Shown here one piece after another: positions 31,421-43,147 of a stretch of DNA of 64,000 nt. The DNA is from Dactylorhiza incarnata. Lineage: Eukaryota > Streptophyta > Magnoliopsida > Asparagales > Orchidaceae. Location of the stretch: positions 5,704,001-5,768,000 of the forward strand of contig JAWHQI010000049.1 in assembly GCA_033032865.1 (NCBI GenBank). Direction: 5' to 3'. How positions within the stretch are numbered: the stretch's first letter is position 1; the number at the start of each line of letters is the position of its first letter. The position numbers and the translations under genes are program-made. The notes beneath the pieces are model-generated. The model did not search any database. It had not been told where the DNA came from and saw only the letters and a list, made by a program, of their open reading frames with translations.

Positions 31421-34400
31421 AGGTCCACCACTAGTAGAGCTCGCTCCTAGAAGTGTGTCGACCCAATGTCCACCACTAGTAGAGCTCGCTCCTAGAAGTG
31501 TGTCGACCCAATGTCCACCACTAGTAGAGCTCGCTCCTAGCAGTGTGTCGACCCTATGTCCACCACTAGTAGAGCTCGCTCCTAGCAGTGTGTCGACCCA
31601 ATGTCCACCACTAGTAGAGCTCGCTCCTAGAAGTGTGTCGACCCAATGTCCACCACTAGTAGAGCTCGCTCCTAGCAGTGTGTCGACCCTATGTCCACCA
31701 CTAGTAGAGCTCGCTCCTAGAAGTGTGTCGACTCAATGTCCACCACTAGTAGAGCTCGCTCCTAGCAGTGTGTCGACCCTATGTCCACCACTAGTAGAGC
31801 TCGCTCCTAGAAGTGTGTCGACCCTATGTCCACCACTAGTAGAGCTCGCTCCTAGAAGTGTGTCGACCCCATGTCCACCACTAGTAGAGCTCGCTCCTAG
31901 AAGTGTGTCGACCCAATGTCCACCACTAGTAGAGCTCGCTCCTAGCAGTGTGTCGACCCTATGTCCACCACTAGTAGAGCTTGCTCCTAGAAGTGTGTCG
32001 ACCCAATGTCCACCACTAGTAGAGCTCGCTCCTAGAAGTGTGTCGACCCTATGTCCACCACTAGTAGAGCTCGCTCCTAGCAGTGTGTCGACCCAATGTC
32101 CACCACTAGTAGAGCTCGCTCCTAGAAGTGTGTCGACCCAATGTCCACCACTAGTAGAGCTCGCTCCTAGAAGTGTGTCGACCCAATGTCCACCACTAGT
32201 AGAGCTCGCTCCTAGCAGTGTGTCGACCCTATGTCCACCACTAGTAGAGCTCGCTCCTAGCAGTGTGTCGACCCAATGTCCACCACTAGTAGAGCTCGCT
32301 CCTAGAAGTGTGTCGACCCAATGTCCACCACTAGTAGAGCTCGCTCCTAGAAGTGTGTCGACCCAATGTCCACCACTAGTAGAGCTCGCTCCTAGCAGTG
32401 TGTCGACCCTATGTCCACCACTAGTAGAGCTCGCTCCTAGAAGTGTGTCGACCCTATGTCCACCACTAGTAGAGCTCGCTCCTAGCAGTGTGTCGACCCA
32501 ATGTCCACCACTAGTAGAGCTCGCTCCTAGCAGTGTGTCGACCCTATGTCCACCACTAGTAGAGCTCGCTCCTAGCAGTGTGTCGACCCTATGTCCACCA
32601 CTAGTAGAGCTCGCTCCTAGCAGTGTGTCGACCCAATGTCCACCACTAGTAGAGCTCGCTCCTAGCAGTGTGTCGACCCTATGTCCACCACTAGTAGAGC
32701 TCGCTCCTAGCAGTGTGTCGACCCTATGTCCACCACTAGTAGAGCTCGCTCCTAGAAGTGTGTCGACCCAATGTCCACCACTAGTAGAGCTCGCTCCTAG
32801 CAGTGTGTCGACCCTATGTCCACCACTAGTAGAGCTCGCTCCTAGAAGTGTGTCGACTCAATGTCCACCACTAGTAGAGCTCGCTCCTAGCAGTGTGTCG
32901 ACCCTATGTCCACCACTAGTAGAGCTCGCTCCTAGAAGTGTGTCGACCCTATGTCCACCAATAGTAGAGCTCGCTCCTAGAAGTGTGTCGACCCCATGTC
33001 CACCACTAGTAGAGCTCGCTCCTAGAAGTGTGTCGACCCAATGTCCACCACTAGTAGAGCTCGCTCCTAGCAGTGTGTCGACCCTATGTCCACCACTAGT
33101 AGAGCTCGCTCCTAGCAGTGTGTCGACCCTATGTCCACCACTAGTAGAGCTCGCTCCTAGCAGTGTGTTGACCCAATGTCCACCGCTGGTAGAGCTCGCT
33201 CCTAGCAGTGTGTCGACCCAATGTCCACCACTAGTAGAGCTCGCTCCTAGCAGTGTGTCGACCCAATGTCCACCACTAGTAGAGCTCGCTCCTAGAAGTG
33301 TGTCGACCCTATGTCCACCACTAGTAGAGCTCGCTCCTAGCAGTGTGTCGACCCAATGTCCACCACTAGTAGAGCTCGCTCCTAGAAGTGTGTCGACCCA
33401 ATGTCCACCACTAGTAGAGCTCGCTCCTAGAAGTGTGTCGACCCAATGTCCACCACTAGTAGAGCTCGCTCCTAGAAGTGTGTCGACCCAATGTCCACCA
33501 CTAGTAGAGCTCGCTCCTAGCAGTGTGTCGACCCTATGTCCACCACTAGTAGAGCTCGCTCCTAGCAGTGTGTCGACCCAATGTCCACCGCTAGTAGAGC
33601 TCGCTCCTAGCAGTGTGTCGACCCAATGTCCACCACTAGTAGAGCTCGCTCCTAGAAGTGTGTCGACCCTATGTCCACCACTAGTAGAGCTCGCTCCTAG
33701 CAGTGTGTCGACCCAATGTCCACCACTAGTAGAGCTCGCTCCTAGAAGTGTGTCGACCCAATGTCCACCACTAGTAGAGCTCGCTCCTAGAAGTGTGTCG
33801 ACCCAATGTCCACCACTAGTAGAGCTCGCTCCTAGAAGTGTGTCGACCCAATGTCCACCACTAGTAGAGCTCGCTCCTAGCAGTGTGTCGACCCTATGTC
33901 CACCACTAGTAGAGCTCGCTCCTAGAAGTGTGTCGACCCAATGTCCACCACTAGTAGAGCTCGCTCCTAGCAGTGTGTCGACCCTATGTCCACCACTAGT
34001 AGAGCTCACTCCTAGCAGTGTGTCGACCCAATATCCACCACTAGTAGAGCTCGCTCCTAGAAGTGTGTCGACCCCATGTCCGCCACTAGTAGAGCTCGCT
34101 CCTAGAAGTGTGTCGACCTCATGTCCACCACTAGTAGAGCTCGCTCCTAGCAGTGTGTCGACCCAATGTCCACCACTAGTAGAGCTCGCTCCTAGAAGTG
34201 TGTCGACCCAATGTCCACCACTAGTAGAGCTCGCTCCTAGAAGTGTGTCGACCCAATGTCCACCACTAGTAGAGCTCGCTCCTAGAAGTGTGTCGACCCA
34301 ATGTCCACCACTAGTAGAGCTCGCTCCTAGCAGTGTGTCGACCCTATGTCCACCACTAGTAGAGCTCGCTCCTAGCAGTGTGTCGACCCAATGTCCACCG

Positions 34401-35055
34401 CTAGTAGAGCTCGCTCCTAGCAGTGTGTCGACCCAATGTCCACCACTAGTAGAGCTCGCTCCTAGAAGTGTGTCGACCCTATGTCCACCACTAGTAGAGC
34501 TCGCTCCTAGCAGTGTGTCGACCCAATGTCCACCACTAGTAGAGCTCGCTCCTAGAAGTGTGTCGACCCAATGTCCACCACTAGTAGAGCTCGCTCCTAG
34601 AAGTGTGTCGACCCAATGTCCACCACTAGTAGAGCTCGCTCCTAGAAGTGTGTCGACCCAATGTCCACCACTAGTAGAGCTCGCTCCTAGCAGTGTGTCG
34701 ACCCTATGTCCACCACTAGTAGAGCTCGCTCCTAGAAGTGTGTCGACCCAATGTCCACCACTAGTAGAGCTCGCTCCTAGCAGTGTGTCGACCCTATGTC
34801 CACCACTAGTAGAGCTCACTCCTAGCAGTGTGTCGACCCAATATCCACCACTAGTAGAGCTCGCTCCTAGAAGTGTGTCGACCCCATGTCCGCCACTAGT
34901 AGAGCTCGCTCCTAGAAGTGTGTCGACCTCATGTCCACCACCAGTAGAGCTCGCTCCTAGAAGTGTGTCGACCCTATGTCCACCGCTAGTAGAGCTCGCT
35001 CCTAGAAGTGTGTCGACCCGATGTCCACCACTAGTAGAGCTCGCTCCTAGAAGTG
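31421..35055 (+). repeat. 45-bp satellite array, about 80 copies
   Basis: Monomers of 45 bp contain ACTAGT, GAGCTC and GTCGAC palindromes and vary mainly at two sites (A/C in CCTAG(A/C)AGTG, and A/T/C after GTCGACCC). Private variants recur at 810-bp spacing (33588/34398, 34001/34811, 34081/34891, 34111/34921) and at 1125-bp spacing (about 31731/32856 and 31866/32991), showing block duplications of 18 and 25 monomers. Both strands stay open for hundreds of codons (plus strand 31455-35060) because 45 is a multiple of three and the monomer lacks stops. The 15-residue repeat has no known relative I can name. Confidence 0.95.
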
Positions 35056-35060
35056 GGTAG

Positions 35061-35414
35061 TCCCGACGCTGGCCCGCCGACCAGGCTCCCATCAAGCTGG
35101 CAGGTCCGAGGATCGCTCGGTGGCAGGAAAGTCCCAAGTACTTAGTCCTCATGCAGACCTGCTGACCAGGCTCTCACCAAGCTGGCAGGGTCAGGAACCG
35201 CTCGGTGGTCGAAAATTCTCTAAGTGTTTTCCCCCCCGAGGTGGCCCTGCTAGCCGGGCTCTCGCTAGCCGGCAAGGTTGGGGGACCTCTCGGGGAGGTG
35301 CTGTGGCTTTTCCAAGATAGCACCAATAATCGGATTCCCAGCGACACTCGTCGAATATGCAGGGTTGGACATTTCTTTCCGAGCGTGAGCCACGCTCGAA
35401 AAGAGCGGGGATTG
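35061..35414 (+). repeat. Remaining ~84-bp repeats and polypurine tract before the 3' LTR
   Basis: Three diverged copies of the bordering repeat (from about 35068, 35152 and 35236), then unique sequence. AAAAGAGCGGGGA at 35399-35411 stands just before the 3' LTR and is the likely plus-strand primer. A GAGCGTG/CACGCTC hairpin precedes it. Confidence 0.6.
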
Positions 35415-36524
35415 TGTACAACCCCGATATTCGCCGAGCATACTCCCGAAGACTCATTGGAGCATCATGGTAGCATCGACCCATGCAGGAAGGGAGGTAG
35501 AGGCAAGGGGGACGAGAGGTGGAGGGACAGGTCCCCCGCTAGGGGGGCGAGCCCGGGCTGCTGCCCGGGGAGCTCGCCCCCGCTCCCAGCCAGGGGGGCG
35601 AGCCCGGGCTGCCGCCCGGGGAGCTCGCCCCCGCTCCCAGCCAGGGGGGCGAGCCCGGGCTGCCGCCCGGGGAGCTCGCCCCCGCTCCCAGCCAGGGGGG
35701 CGAGCCCGGGCTGCTGCCCGGGGAGCTCGCCCCCGCTCCCAGCCAGGGGGGCGAGCCCGGGCTGCCGCCCGGGGAGCTCGCCCCCGCTCCCAGCCAGGGG
35801 GGCGAGCCCGGGCTGCTGCCCGGGGAGCTCGCCCCCGCTCCCAGCCAGGGGGGCGAGCCCGGGCTGCTCTCCGGGGAGCTCGCCCCCGCTCCCAGCCAGG
35901 GGGGCGAGCCCGGGCTGCTGCCCGGGGAGCTCGCCCCCGCTCCCAGCCAGGGGGGCGAGCCCGGGCTGCTGCCCGGGGAGCTCGCCCCCGCTCCCATCCA
36001 GTAGGGGGCGAGCTCAGGAGGGCATTCGGTCTGCGTTTAGCGTCGTGGAACGGCGGGATTTGGCTATTCGCAGTCCAGTTTTGGCTATTCGCAGTCCAAG
36101 AGCAGCGGGATTTGGCTATCTGCAGCCCAGTTCAAGGGTATTTTGGTAATCTGGCAGACCAGTTTTCGGCTATTTGCAGCCCAACTTCAGAAATCCTATA
36201 AATAGGACCAAGGGGGCACCATTTGGAGGGATCTCATTCTAGGCTAGCTCTCTCCCTCTCTCTCCCTCCCCAAGTCTCTCTAGGGGGGTGAGGAGAGCCT
36301 CCAGTGGTGCCCAAGCTTAGTAGTGGCTTAGGAGGGGAAGTTCCTGAGGGGCTTCCGGGTATGTGGCGGGACCTCCCCACTAAGCCCTTGGTCCAGTCCC
36401 TAGTTCCAACACCTTCAACCTAGAGCTCTCCCTTGGGAGGAGTAAGGATTGGTCGCCCCTCGGCTAGCTGAGGGCCCCGAACTCCACAGAGACTAAGTCT
36501 TGTTCGCAAGTCTCGGTTTCAACA
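35415..36524 (+). repeat. 3' LTR of the satellite-carrying element
   Basis: 1110 bp with nine copies of the 51-bp repeat and a TATA box at 36197-36204. It ends GGTTTCAACA, followed by the TSD AGGAT. Confidence 0.95.
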
Positions 36525-36723
36525 AGGATAGTCTGCTCTGACTAAGACTCTAAAAAATCCAGCAGAAGATGTTGTTGCTAATGTTGATTTAGGATCAGAT
36601 AGCATTCCAGATCAATGAGAGAATGATGGAGAAGGAGAAGCTCATGTTCAAGACAAAGTCGATCATGTTGGAGATAACAATGATGCTCCCAATCCTTTGG
36701 ACTTACCAGTTGATGATGATGTA
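36525..36723 (+). pseudogene. Envelope-like ORF of the copia element, middle acidic part
   Basis: Sequence between two insertions. In the frame that ends at 36723 it encodes an Asp/Glu/Asn-rich stretch (S-A-L-T-K-T-L-K-N-P-A-E-D, later P-L-D-L-P-V-D-D-D) with one stop near 36617. It continues after the chromovirus at 45349. Relative to 28622-28698 the frame is shifted. Confidence 0.6.
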
Positions 36724-38919
36724 TGTAACACCCTGCCAGTACGAAGAGTATAACAGCAGGTCCGGCCGGGACCCCACGCCATACAAACCACACTAGCTAG
36801 GAGTTAAAAGGTGATAACCAGAAAAGTAACAACTAAACGAGAGTACAAAACGTAAGCGGAAGCATTAATTAAACCATTGCAATTAGAACTGTCCACTATC
36901 ATAGGAATGAAACCAAAATATAGAGTTACGGCCTTAAGGCCTTACATTCACCAAATGTGATAAAAATTCCAAACATACATCGGCACGCAGGCCGGCACTA
37001 CAAGGAAAACAGAAAAGAGGCTGGCCTTCGAGGGCCAACTCAGCATAAGGGCCACCGCCCGCTATTTTCCGCTAGGCTCGCCTGCACCTGCATAAGAACA
37101 TTCCACCAAGCGGTGGTAAACAAGGTAACGGTCAGCAAAGCTGACCAAATTATAACGACCCCACCCCTTTCCCGGGGTGGCGGAGCTTCTACCCTGCAAG
37201 CAAGCCATCCTAGCACAAGTACTAATATAAATGAAGTGCAACTACACAAGGTGAGGTTTCAAGCACAATCAATCTTCTAGGTTGAGCATCAAAAGAAAGG
37301 AACCTAGGTATGCACATGGTGTTGGTCGAGTTCACCCGAAGGTTCCCACAACCGCCTAAACAACCTCATGAGGCTAACAACATCAATTCATCACAAACGT
37401 GGGTACACACAACCGCACGCTCCATGCTCTCAAGGCATGCACCAAAGGTACTTCTTCCCGAGCACCAAAACCATCATGAGTCCGGAAACTCTAGATAGAA
37501 AAGAGCTTTTGGTCGGTCTAGGCAAGACGCCCTTCCCAACCTCTCCCAAGGTCGTTCGGGTTTACAAGAGATAAATCCCCCTACCGCCACGCCTGGAAAC
37601 GGGTTCAGTTCAGCCAATTCCCGTGCTCTTGTCATCGATTGAACACACGATGCGTGTATGACATCACCTCGGCCCGTAAGGGTTTAGCACTCGCTAGTGC
37701 TACACAAAACATAAGTTACAACACCCTAGCCTTAAAAGTTTACTTTGTAACGACTCAAGACCCGACTCCGCCTTTCGGCCGGAGGGCATGAGGGATCGTT
37801 AGGGCTTTATACGTAACCAAAAAGGAGGTACAAGACCACTCCTCAACAATTCTAGTGGTGAAGGTTTGCATTCAACCACTCGCAAAGCATGGGGCTTCCG
37901 TTAGGATCTTCACAAGATACCTACGCTTAAATCCCGCAATACTACCGCATATAACACAGAGTCATTCTCCGGCACGCATTCTAGGCTTAACCTAAATGCA
38001 ACGTCGCAAATCAAGCATCACCGATTCGGGCTCACGGCCACGAATAGGCTTCACACACAATGCCTAAATCCGCACGACTACCGGATTTTCTACATGCAAT
38101 ATGCCGGGGACGGACACAATCGACCCGGAGTTCCGAAGAACTTGAGGAAATCCTACACTTCACCCATTTGGCGAAAGGGATTCCTCATGCAAGCATAGAG
38201 AAATGAAGGAGAGGACAAAAGACAAGTCCAAACAATGGGAGAAGAAATCGTTACCCTAGACGTGTTCTTCTTCGCCATGGATCCGAGATTCTACGCGGAG
38301 GGAAAGAACCGCACCGGGCTGCACTCTCCGGATCTGGAAACGGCTCGCGAAACGGAGCTCCGGAGCTCCGTCAATGGCGAAATCTCCTCTTCTTCTTCCT
38401 TGCCCCCTTCTTCTTCCTCTAGCCTAGGAGAGAGAAACACTATGAAATAATGAGTGTTAAATCCCTCTCCAAAGCCCTAAGACCCCCCAGCATTAAATCC
38501 CAGCCGTTGGATCGAATTCCAAGAAATTTGATCGGTCGGATCCTCTTCTCCGCTCAAAATCGCGGAACAGAATAAACAGGGCGCACGATCACAGGCGCAC
38601 GGTCAGTGGTCGTGCGCGACGAGGGCAATGGTCGTGCGCACTACCCGGGACAGAACTCTGAATTCTTGCGAATAAGCGCACGATCGCTGGCGCACGATCA
38701 CTGGTCGTGCGCGAAGAGGGAAATGGTCGTGCGCACTGTCCGAGACAGAACTCGATTCTCTTCTGAATTAACGCACGATCGCTGGCGCACGATCACTGAT
38801 CGTGCGCGATGAGGCCACTGATCGTGCGCTAAGAGCAGACAGGGAAAATTCTAGCCTGCTTCACGTGCCGCACTACCACTCCGCCTACTTCGCGGAACTA
38901 CCAGATTTGGGGTGTTACA
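36724..38919 (-). repeat. 3' LTR of the young chromovirus
   Basis: 2196 bp, same length as the 5' LTR. Differences I can see lie near 37367, 37655 and 38454. CTTTTAAGGAGGGTGGAG on the minus strand (38921-38938) is the polypurine tract next to it. Confidence 0.95.
38583..38835 (-). repeat. Palindromic GCGCACGATC repeats in the LTR
   Basis: About ten copies of GCGCAC(G/-)ATC-type motifs and their reverse complement GATCGTGCGC form inverted pairs, for example CGCACGATCACTGATCGTGCG. The same cluster is at 45005-45259 in the 5' LTR, 90-340 bases from its start, hence in U3. Confidence 0.85.
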
Positions 38920-38931
38920 ACTCCACCCTCC

Positions 38932-40401
38932 TTAAAAGAATTTCGTCCCGAAATCCAGGAAACAGTAATAGCATAAATTACAGTTATACTTTACCTGAGG
39001 GAAAAAGCTCGGGATACTCCGCAAGCATTGCTTGCTCTCCTCCCAAGAGAGCTCCTCCCGACCGCAGTTATCCCACCGGACTTTTACCATCCGAATGGAC
39101 TTGTTCCACAGCTGCTTTACTTCGGTATCTTCGATGCGTAAAGGCTTGACTTTCGTCGACAACCCACTATCCACCGACACTTTGCCAACCGCAACGATAT
39201 GAGTAGGCTCTTGCACTGCCTTCCTCAGAACTGAAATGTGAAACACGTCGTGCAGACCGCTCAGCTCTGCAGATAGTGCAAGCCGATAAGCCGCATCACC
39301 AACACGTTCCACAATCTCAAACGGTCCTAAGTACCTTGGACTGAGCTTTTTTTTTTTCAAGCGTCGGATCCTTGGTACCCCTTTGAACGGTTTGATCTTC
39401 AAGTAAACTCGGTCACCGACGGTGAACTCTAGGTTCCTATGCTTGGCGTTGTAATATTTTGCTTGCCTATCCTGGGCAATCAATAGCCTTTCTCGAATAG
39501 TTCGGATCGTCGAAGTTGCTTTCTCAACATCCTTTCGCTTTAATAGCTTAGTATCGCCCGTTTATACCCAAGACAACGGCGTACGACACTTCTTACCATA
39601 GAGGGCCTCGAAAGGAGCCATCTTTAAACTGGCTTGGTAGCTATTATTGTAGGCGAATTCGATCATATAGAGATGATCTTCCCACTTCTTTCCAAAAACT
39701 AGAGCGCACATTCAGAGCATATCCTCCATAGTCCTGTTGGTCCTCTCGGTCTGTCCATCCGTTTGCGGGTGGAAGGTCGTGCTGAATTTCAATTTAGTGC
39801 CCAACAGTTCATTGATAAGCCTCCAATCTTTCGATGTGAATCGCCCGTCACGATCGCTGACGATGCTACGAGGGACACCGTGCAGCCGCACAATACTATC
39901 GACACAGAGCTTCGCTAGCTTTTCTACAGAATCATCCTTCCGGTTCGGAATGAAATGCGATACTTTTGTCAGTCTGTCCACGATCACCCAGATGGTGTCG
40001 TTTCCATGCTGCGATCTCGGCAATCCGTGCATGAAATCCATCGAAATATCGTCAAACTTCCATTCCGGAATCGGCAAGGACTTCAAAAATCCACCGGGAC
40101 GTTGACATTCCGCTTTCACCAACGCGCAAGTATGACACTTGGCCACGTAAAGGGCAATGTCTTTCTTCATGCCCGGCCACCAGAACAATTTCTTCATCTC
40201 CATAAACATTTTAGTGCTCCCCGGGTGGATCGAGTACTTGGTATGATGAGCCTCGTACATCAACTCCGCCCGTAGAGTACCAACGTTTGGGATGCATAAC
40301 CTTTCCTGCTTCCACATAAGGTCATCTTCGAAGGAGAAATCAGCGTTTAACCCTTCAACGGTTTCCGCTTTGTATCGTTTCAAGCTCTCGTCCAACTCCA
40401 A
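38932..40401 (-). pseudogene. int: gypsy integrase with chromodomain-like tail (two stops)
   Basis: On the minus strand from 40401: an H-H-C-C zinc domain (Y-E-A-H-H ... C-H-T-C), then the DDE core (S-M-D-F-M, S-D-R-D-G-R-F, G-Q-T-E-R-T-N) to a stop at 39712-39714 where arginine is expected. The frame continues with a second stop near 39558. The C-terminal part (39483-38932) has L-S-P-R-Y-L-G-P-F and the V-K-V-R-W-D-N ... L-S-W-E-E tail. All three catalytic acidic residues are present, but the stops separate the core from the tail. Confidence 0.92.
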
Positions 40402-41400
40402 TGCTTGTCGAACTCGGTCGGCAAGCTCGTAGTGAACTTCCGTCCAGTTCGAGCATGCTGAAGTAGACGTTCTCCTATCAATGCATATGATCTCATTTCT
40501 TCTAGCTCACGGATTAGACGCTCATCGTGCATCAAAATCCAACTTGCTTGTGCGGGAGCCCGACGACTCAACGCGTCTGCAACTACGTTTCCTTTACCGG
40601 GAGTATATTTGATATCGAAGGTGTAGTCCCCAAGGAACTCCATCCACCTCCTTTGGCGCATGTTCAACTCCCTTTGATCTAGTAAGTACTTGAGGCTCTT
40701 GTGGTCGGTAAAGATGTCGATCTTCACGCCATACAAATAATGCCTCCAAAGCTTAAGAGCGAATACCATGGCCGCTAGCTCCAAATCATGGACCGGGTAA
40801 TTCCTCTCGCGAACCTTCAACTGCCGGGAGCCGTAGGCAATTACCTTCCCGAACTGCACTAGGACACAACCCAAACCACTTCCTGAGGCGTCGCTATAAA
40901 TTTTGTAGCCTTCCGTACCACATGGCGAGCATAGAATGGGCGTCGTGGTCATACGGCTCTTTAGCTCTTCAAAAGCTCGTGCGCACTCGGGCGACCAAAC
41001 GAACTTATGATCCTTCCTAGTCAGTTTTGTGAGAGGAAGTGCGATCTTCGAGAAGTTTTCCACAAAGCGCCTATAATAGCCGGCAAGTCCTAAGAAACTT
41101 CGGACTTCCGCTACGTTTTTCAACAAAGGCCAGGCTCGGATCGCTTCTATCTTCGACGGATCAACCGCAATTCCATCTCCACTAACGACGTGACCAAGGA
41201 ATGCTACTGACGGTAGCCAAAACTCACACTTGGAGAACTTGGCATATAGCTGACTCTTCCTCAAGGTGCTCAGAAATGCGTGCAGATGCCCTACACGCTC
41301 CTCTTCCGATTGAGAGTATACCGTCGACCCAACCCGTTGGTCAAGTAAATCGTCGATTCTCGGAATCGGATAACGGTTCCTCTCGGTCAGCTTGGTCCGC
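40380..41400 (-). pseudogene. pol: gypsy RT remnant and RNase H
   Basis: From 41391 the thumb-side entry [15 protein letters not shown] is present, then a deletion near 41321-41340 jumps to V-Y-S-Q-S-E-E. The palm with Y-V-D-D is gone. The RT C-terminus ([19 protein letters not shown]) and RNase H ([22 protein letters not shown]) form an open frame from 41264 to 40380. It cannot act as a polymerase. Confidence 0.9.
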
Positions 41401-41563
41401 TACTACTAGGACAACACAAAACTGGGCTTAGGCCCCGAATCCTTCAACAAGGTGAAGAACATCTTCGCGCCTTTTCACGGCTTCTCCTATTCGCGCTCAC
41501 TCGAGATCTATTAGGCAGCATTACCTCCAATTTATCCTTGACTAAGGTAAATGACAATTCGAT

Positions 41564-42922
41564 TCATAACATGAAGTACTTAGACAAATAGGAGAGCGAT
41601 GCTCCCACACCAACAGAGCTCTCGTCGAATAGTCGATAATTAGGACAAGGCCTAATTGCACACAAATACAAGACATAAAATTTTGTTGTCAACTGATACA
41701 GTGGACATAATTCTATCTTTAACCGCACACTAGGTATAAAACATATTTGGAGATGATCATCCATACCTGTGGCAACATCGCATTTCTGAATGACCTCTTG
41801 CTGGCCATAAGAGTAGACTCTCGGTTGGGTAAGAGAATATTGGGGAATCGAAGATTCCACCGCCTTGCCTTTCTCCATAGAAGCCGAACCCATCACACGA
41901 GCATAGTCCACTTCTCCAATTTTTGCTTTTGGGGGACCACTTCGACACACTCGGGCTTTGTGTCCCACCTTTCCGCAAGTGAAACAAATTAAGGAACACC
42001 GTGCAGTCTTAACTTCCACAGAGTTGAACTTTCTCTTGTTTCTTCTGAACTCGGACTTGGACTGAGAGACTGGCGCATGAAACTCTGACTTCTTTACATT
42101 GAAGTCTTTCGCGCGCTGCATACTCTTCATATCCGTTTCCAGAGATTTAGCTGATTTCACTAAAACGTTGAAGCCGAGTAACTTTGGACCCACAAGCATT
42201 AGTCTTAGGTCATCTCGCAGACCATTGTAGAACTGGTTGACCTTGGTTTCCTCATCTTCCCACATAGACCTCTCATAACGATTCCGACTGATGAACTCAA
42301 TCAGGTACTCATCCACTGAGTGTTCTCCCTGCTCTAGGTGTGAACACTGATCTTGTAGTTCAGGAATCTCAGTTAGGGGTAGAAAATTTAGAAGGAATGA
42401 CTCATGGAAGTTTTCCCAAGAGATTTCGGAAAGTTGTCTCCCGCCAAACTTGTGCAACAACTCTCCTTCCCACCAAAGTCTTGCTTCTCTTACAAGTAGG
42501 AAGGTGGTTAAGGTTACCAACATATCTTTGCTTATAAGCATTGACATTAAAGTCCTCTTTATTTCTGACAACCACTCAGCAGCTCTCCCAGGGGATTCCG
42601 TCCCCTCGAAGGATGGAGGGTTGAGGCTCAGAAAGTACTTTAATTGCTGGTCACGCGCTCGCCCCACTACTACCTGCGCAACTTGACGTTCCACCCTCAG
42701 TTCTACCGCAGGTTCCACTACAGCAACAGTTACAGGGGCCACATCCAGAGTCGGAGTAGTAGGCTGTGCAAGCTGCCCAGACTGAGTGTTGATCATCGCG
42801 AAGACCGCTTCAGCGACTAACTTGATCATCTCAGCCGAAGGAGTGGTCGCTGTCACCTCAGACGACCCACTACTTTCAGCAGTGTTACGGGGTTGAGACG
42901 GCCCCGCACCACTCCTAGTCAC
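41564..42922 (-). CDS. gag: Gag of the young chromovirus (452 codons)
   Basis: An open frame from M-T-R-S-G-A-G at 42922. The capsid core spans about residues 95-270 (L-N-P-P-S-F-E-G, A-R-L-W-W-E, F-L-P-L-T-E-I-P), followed by a basic linker and one zinc knuckle C-F-T-C-G-K-V-G-H-K-A-R-V-C (CX2CX4HX4C) near residue 315. After about residue 385 the sequence no longer looks like gag. It ends with L-F-D-E-S-S-V-G-V-G-A-S, which may be a damaged protease start. Gag could still form particles, which would fit an element mobilised in trans. Confidence 0.88.
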   Translation of the reverse strand: MTRSGAGPSQPRNTAESSGSSEVTATTPSAEMIKLVAEAVFAMINTQSGQLAQPTTPTLDVAPVTVAVVEPAVELRVERQVAQVVVGRARDQQLKYFLSLNPPSFEGTESPGRAAEWLSEIKRTLMSMLISKDMLVTLTTFLLVREARLWWEGELLHKFGGRQLSEISWENFHESFLLNFLPLTEIPELQDQCSHLEQGEHSVDEYLIEFISRNRYERSMWEDEETKVNQFYNGLRDDLRLMLVGPKLLGFNVLVKSAKSLETDMKSMQRAKDFNVKKSEFHAPVSQSKSEFRRNKRKFNSVEVKTARCSLICFTCGKVGHKARVCRSGPPKAKIGEVDYARVMGSASMEKGKAVESSIPQYSLTQPRVYSYGQQEVIQKCDVATGMDDHLQICFIPSVRLKIELCPLYQLTTKFYVLYLCAIRPCPNYRLFDESSVGVGASLSYLSKYFML

Positions 42923-43132
42923 CTATAATCGTGTAAGAGACAATTTAGTGACTGAAAGCATAGCAAAACAACAATCATGGAACGCTCAGGTTCCGCAAAC
43001 AAGTATGTTTTTCCATTCCTAAGTGGACATTCTTATTAGTTTTTTGTCGTTTTAGGTGAATGCACATCCCGTGCACACCACCCCTTAAAAGGAATTCGTC
43101 CCGAATTCGCTAAACTACGGATCGACGCCTTA

Positions 43133-43144
43133 AGTCCGATACCA
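43133..43144 (-). other. Primer binding site, tRNA-Met-like
   Basis: On the minus strand TGGTATCGGACT starts three bases after the 5' LTR, resembling the initiator-Met site TGGTATCAGAGC. The leader from here to the gag start (42923-43132) shows nothing else. Confidence 0.7.
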
Positions 43145-43147
43145 AAT

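Larger units (their letters stand above)
28699..36524 (+). mobile_element. Satellite-carrying non-autonomous LTR element
   Basis: A complete 7826-bp element: LTRs TGTACAACCCC to GGTTTCAACA, TSD AGGAT (28694-28698 and 36525-36529), a purine-rich tract before the 3' LTR and a remnant gag behind the 5' LTR. No protease, RT or integrase is present. A 3.6-kb array of 45-bp repeats occupies the place of pol. Outside the LTR repeat arrays the two LTRs look identical (526 bp each in the downstream part), so it moved very recently. The gag finger suggests a Tat-related gypsy parent (tentative). Confidence 0.92.

Noticed and set aside
31421..35055. CRISPR array
   Set aside because: Units follow each other without spacers and the setting is a plant retrotransposon.
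31421..35055. Centromeric satellite
   Set aside because: A 45-bp monomer confined between two LTRs with a target duplication fits an array internal to a transposon; nothing here shows centromere function.
31455..35060. Open frame of 1201 codons (and a 764-codon frame on the other strand, 32858-35152)
   Set aside because: Both run through the 45-bp satellite. The monomer has no stop and its length is a multiple of three, so long frames arise automatically on both strands.
41747..42686. ORFs on the plus strand over the chromovirus gag
   Set aside because: They are antisense to an intact gag with capsid and zinc-knuckle motifs on the minus strand.
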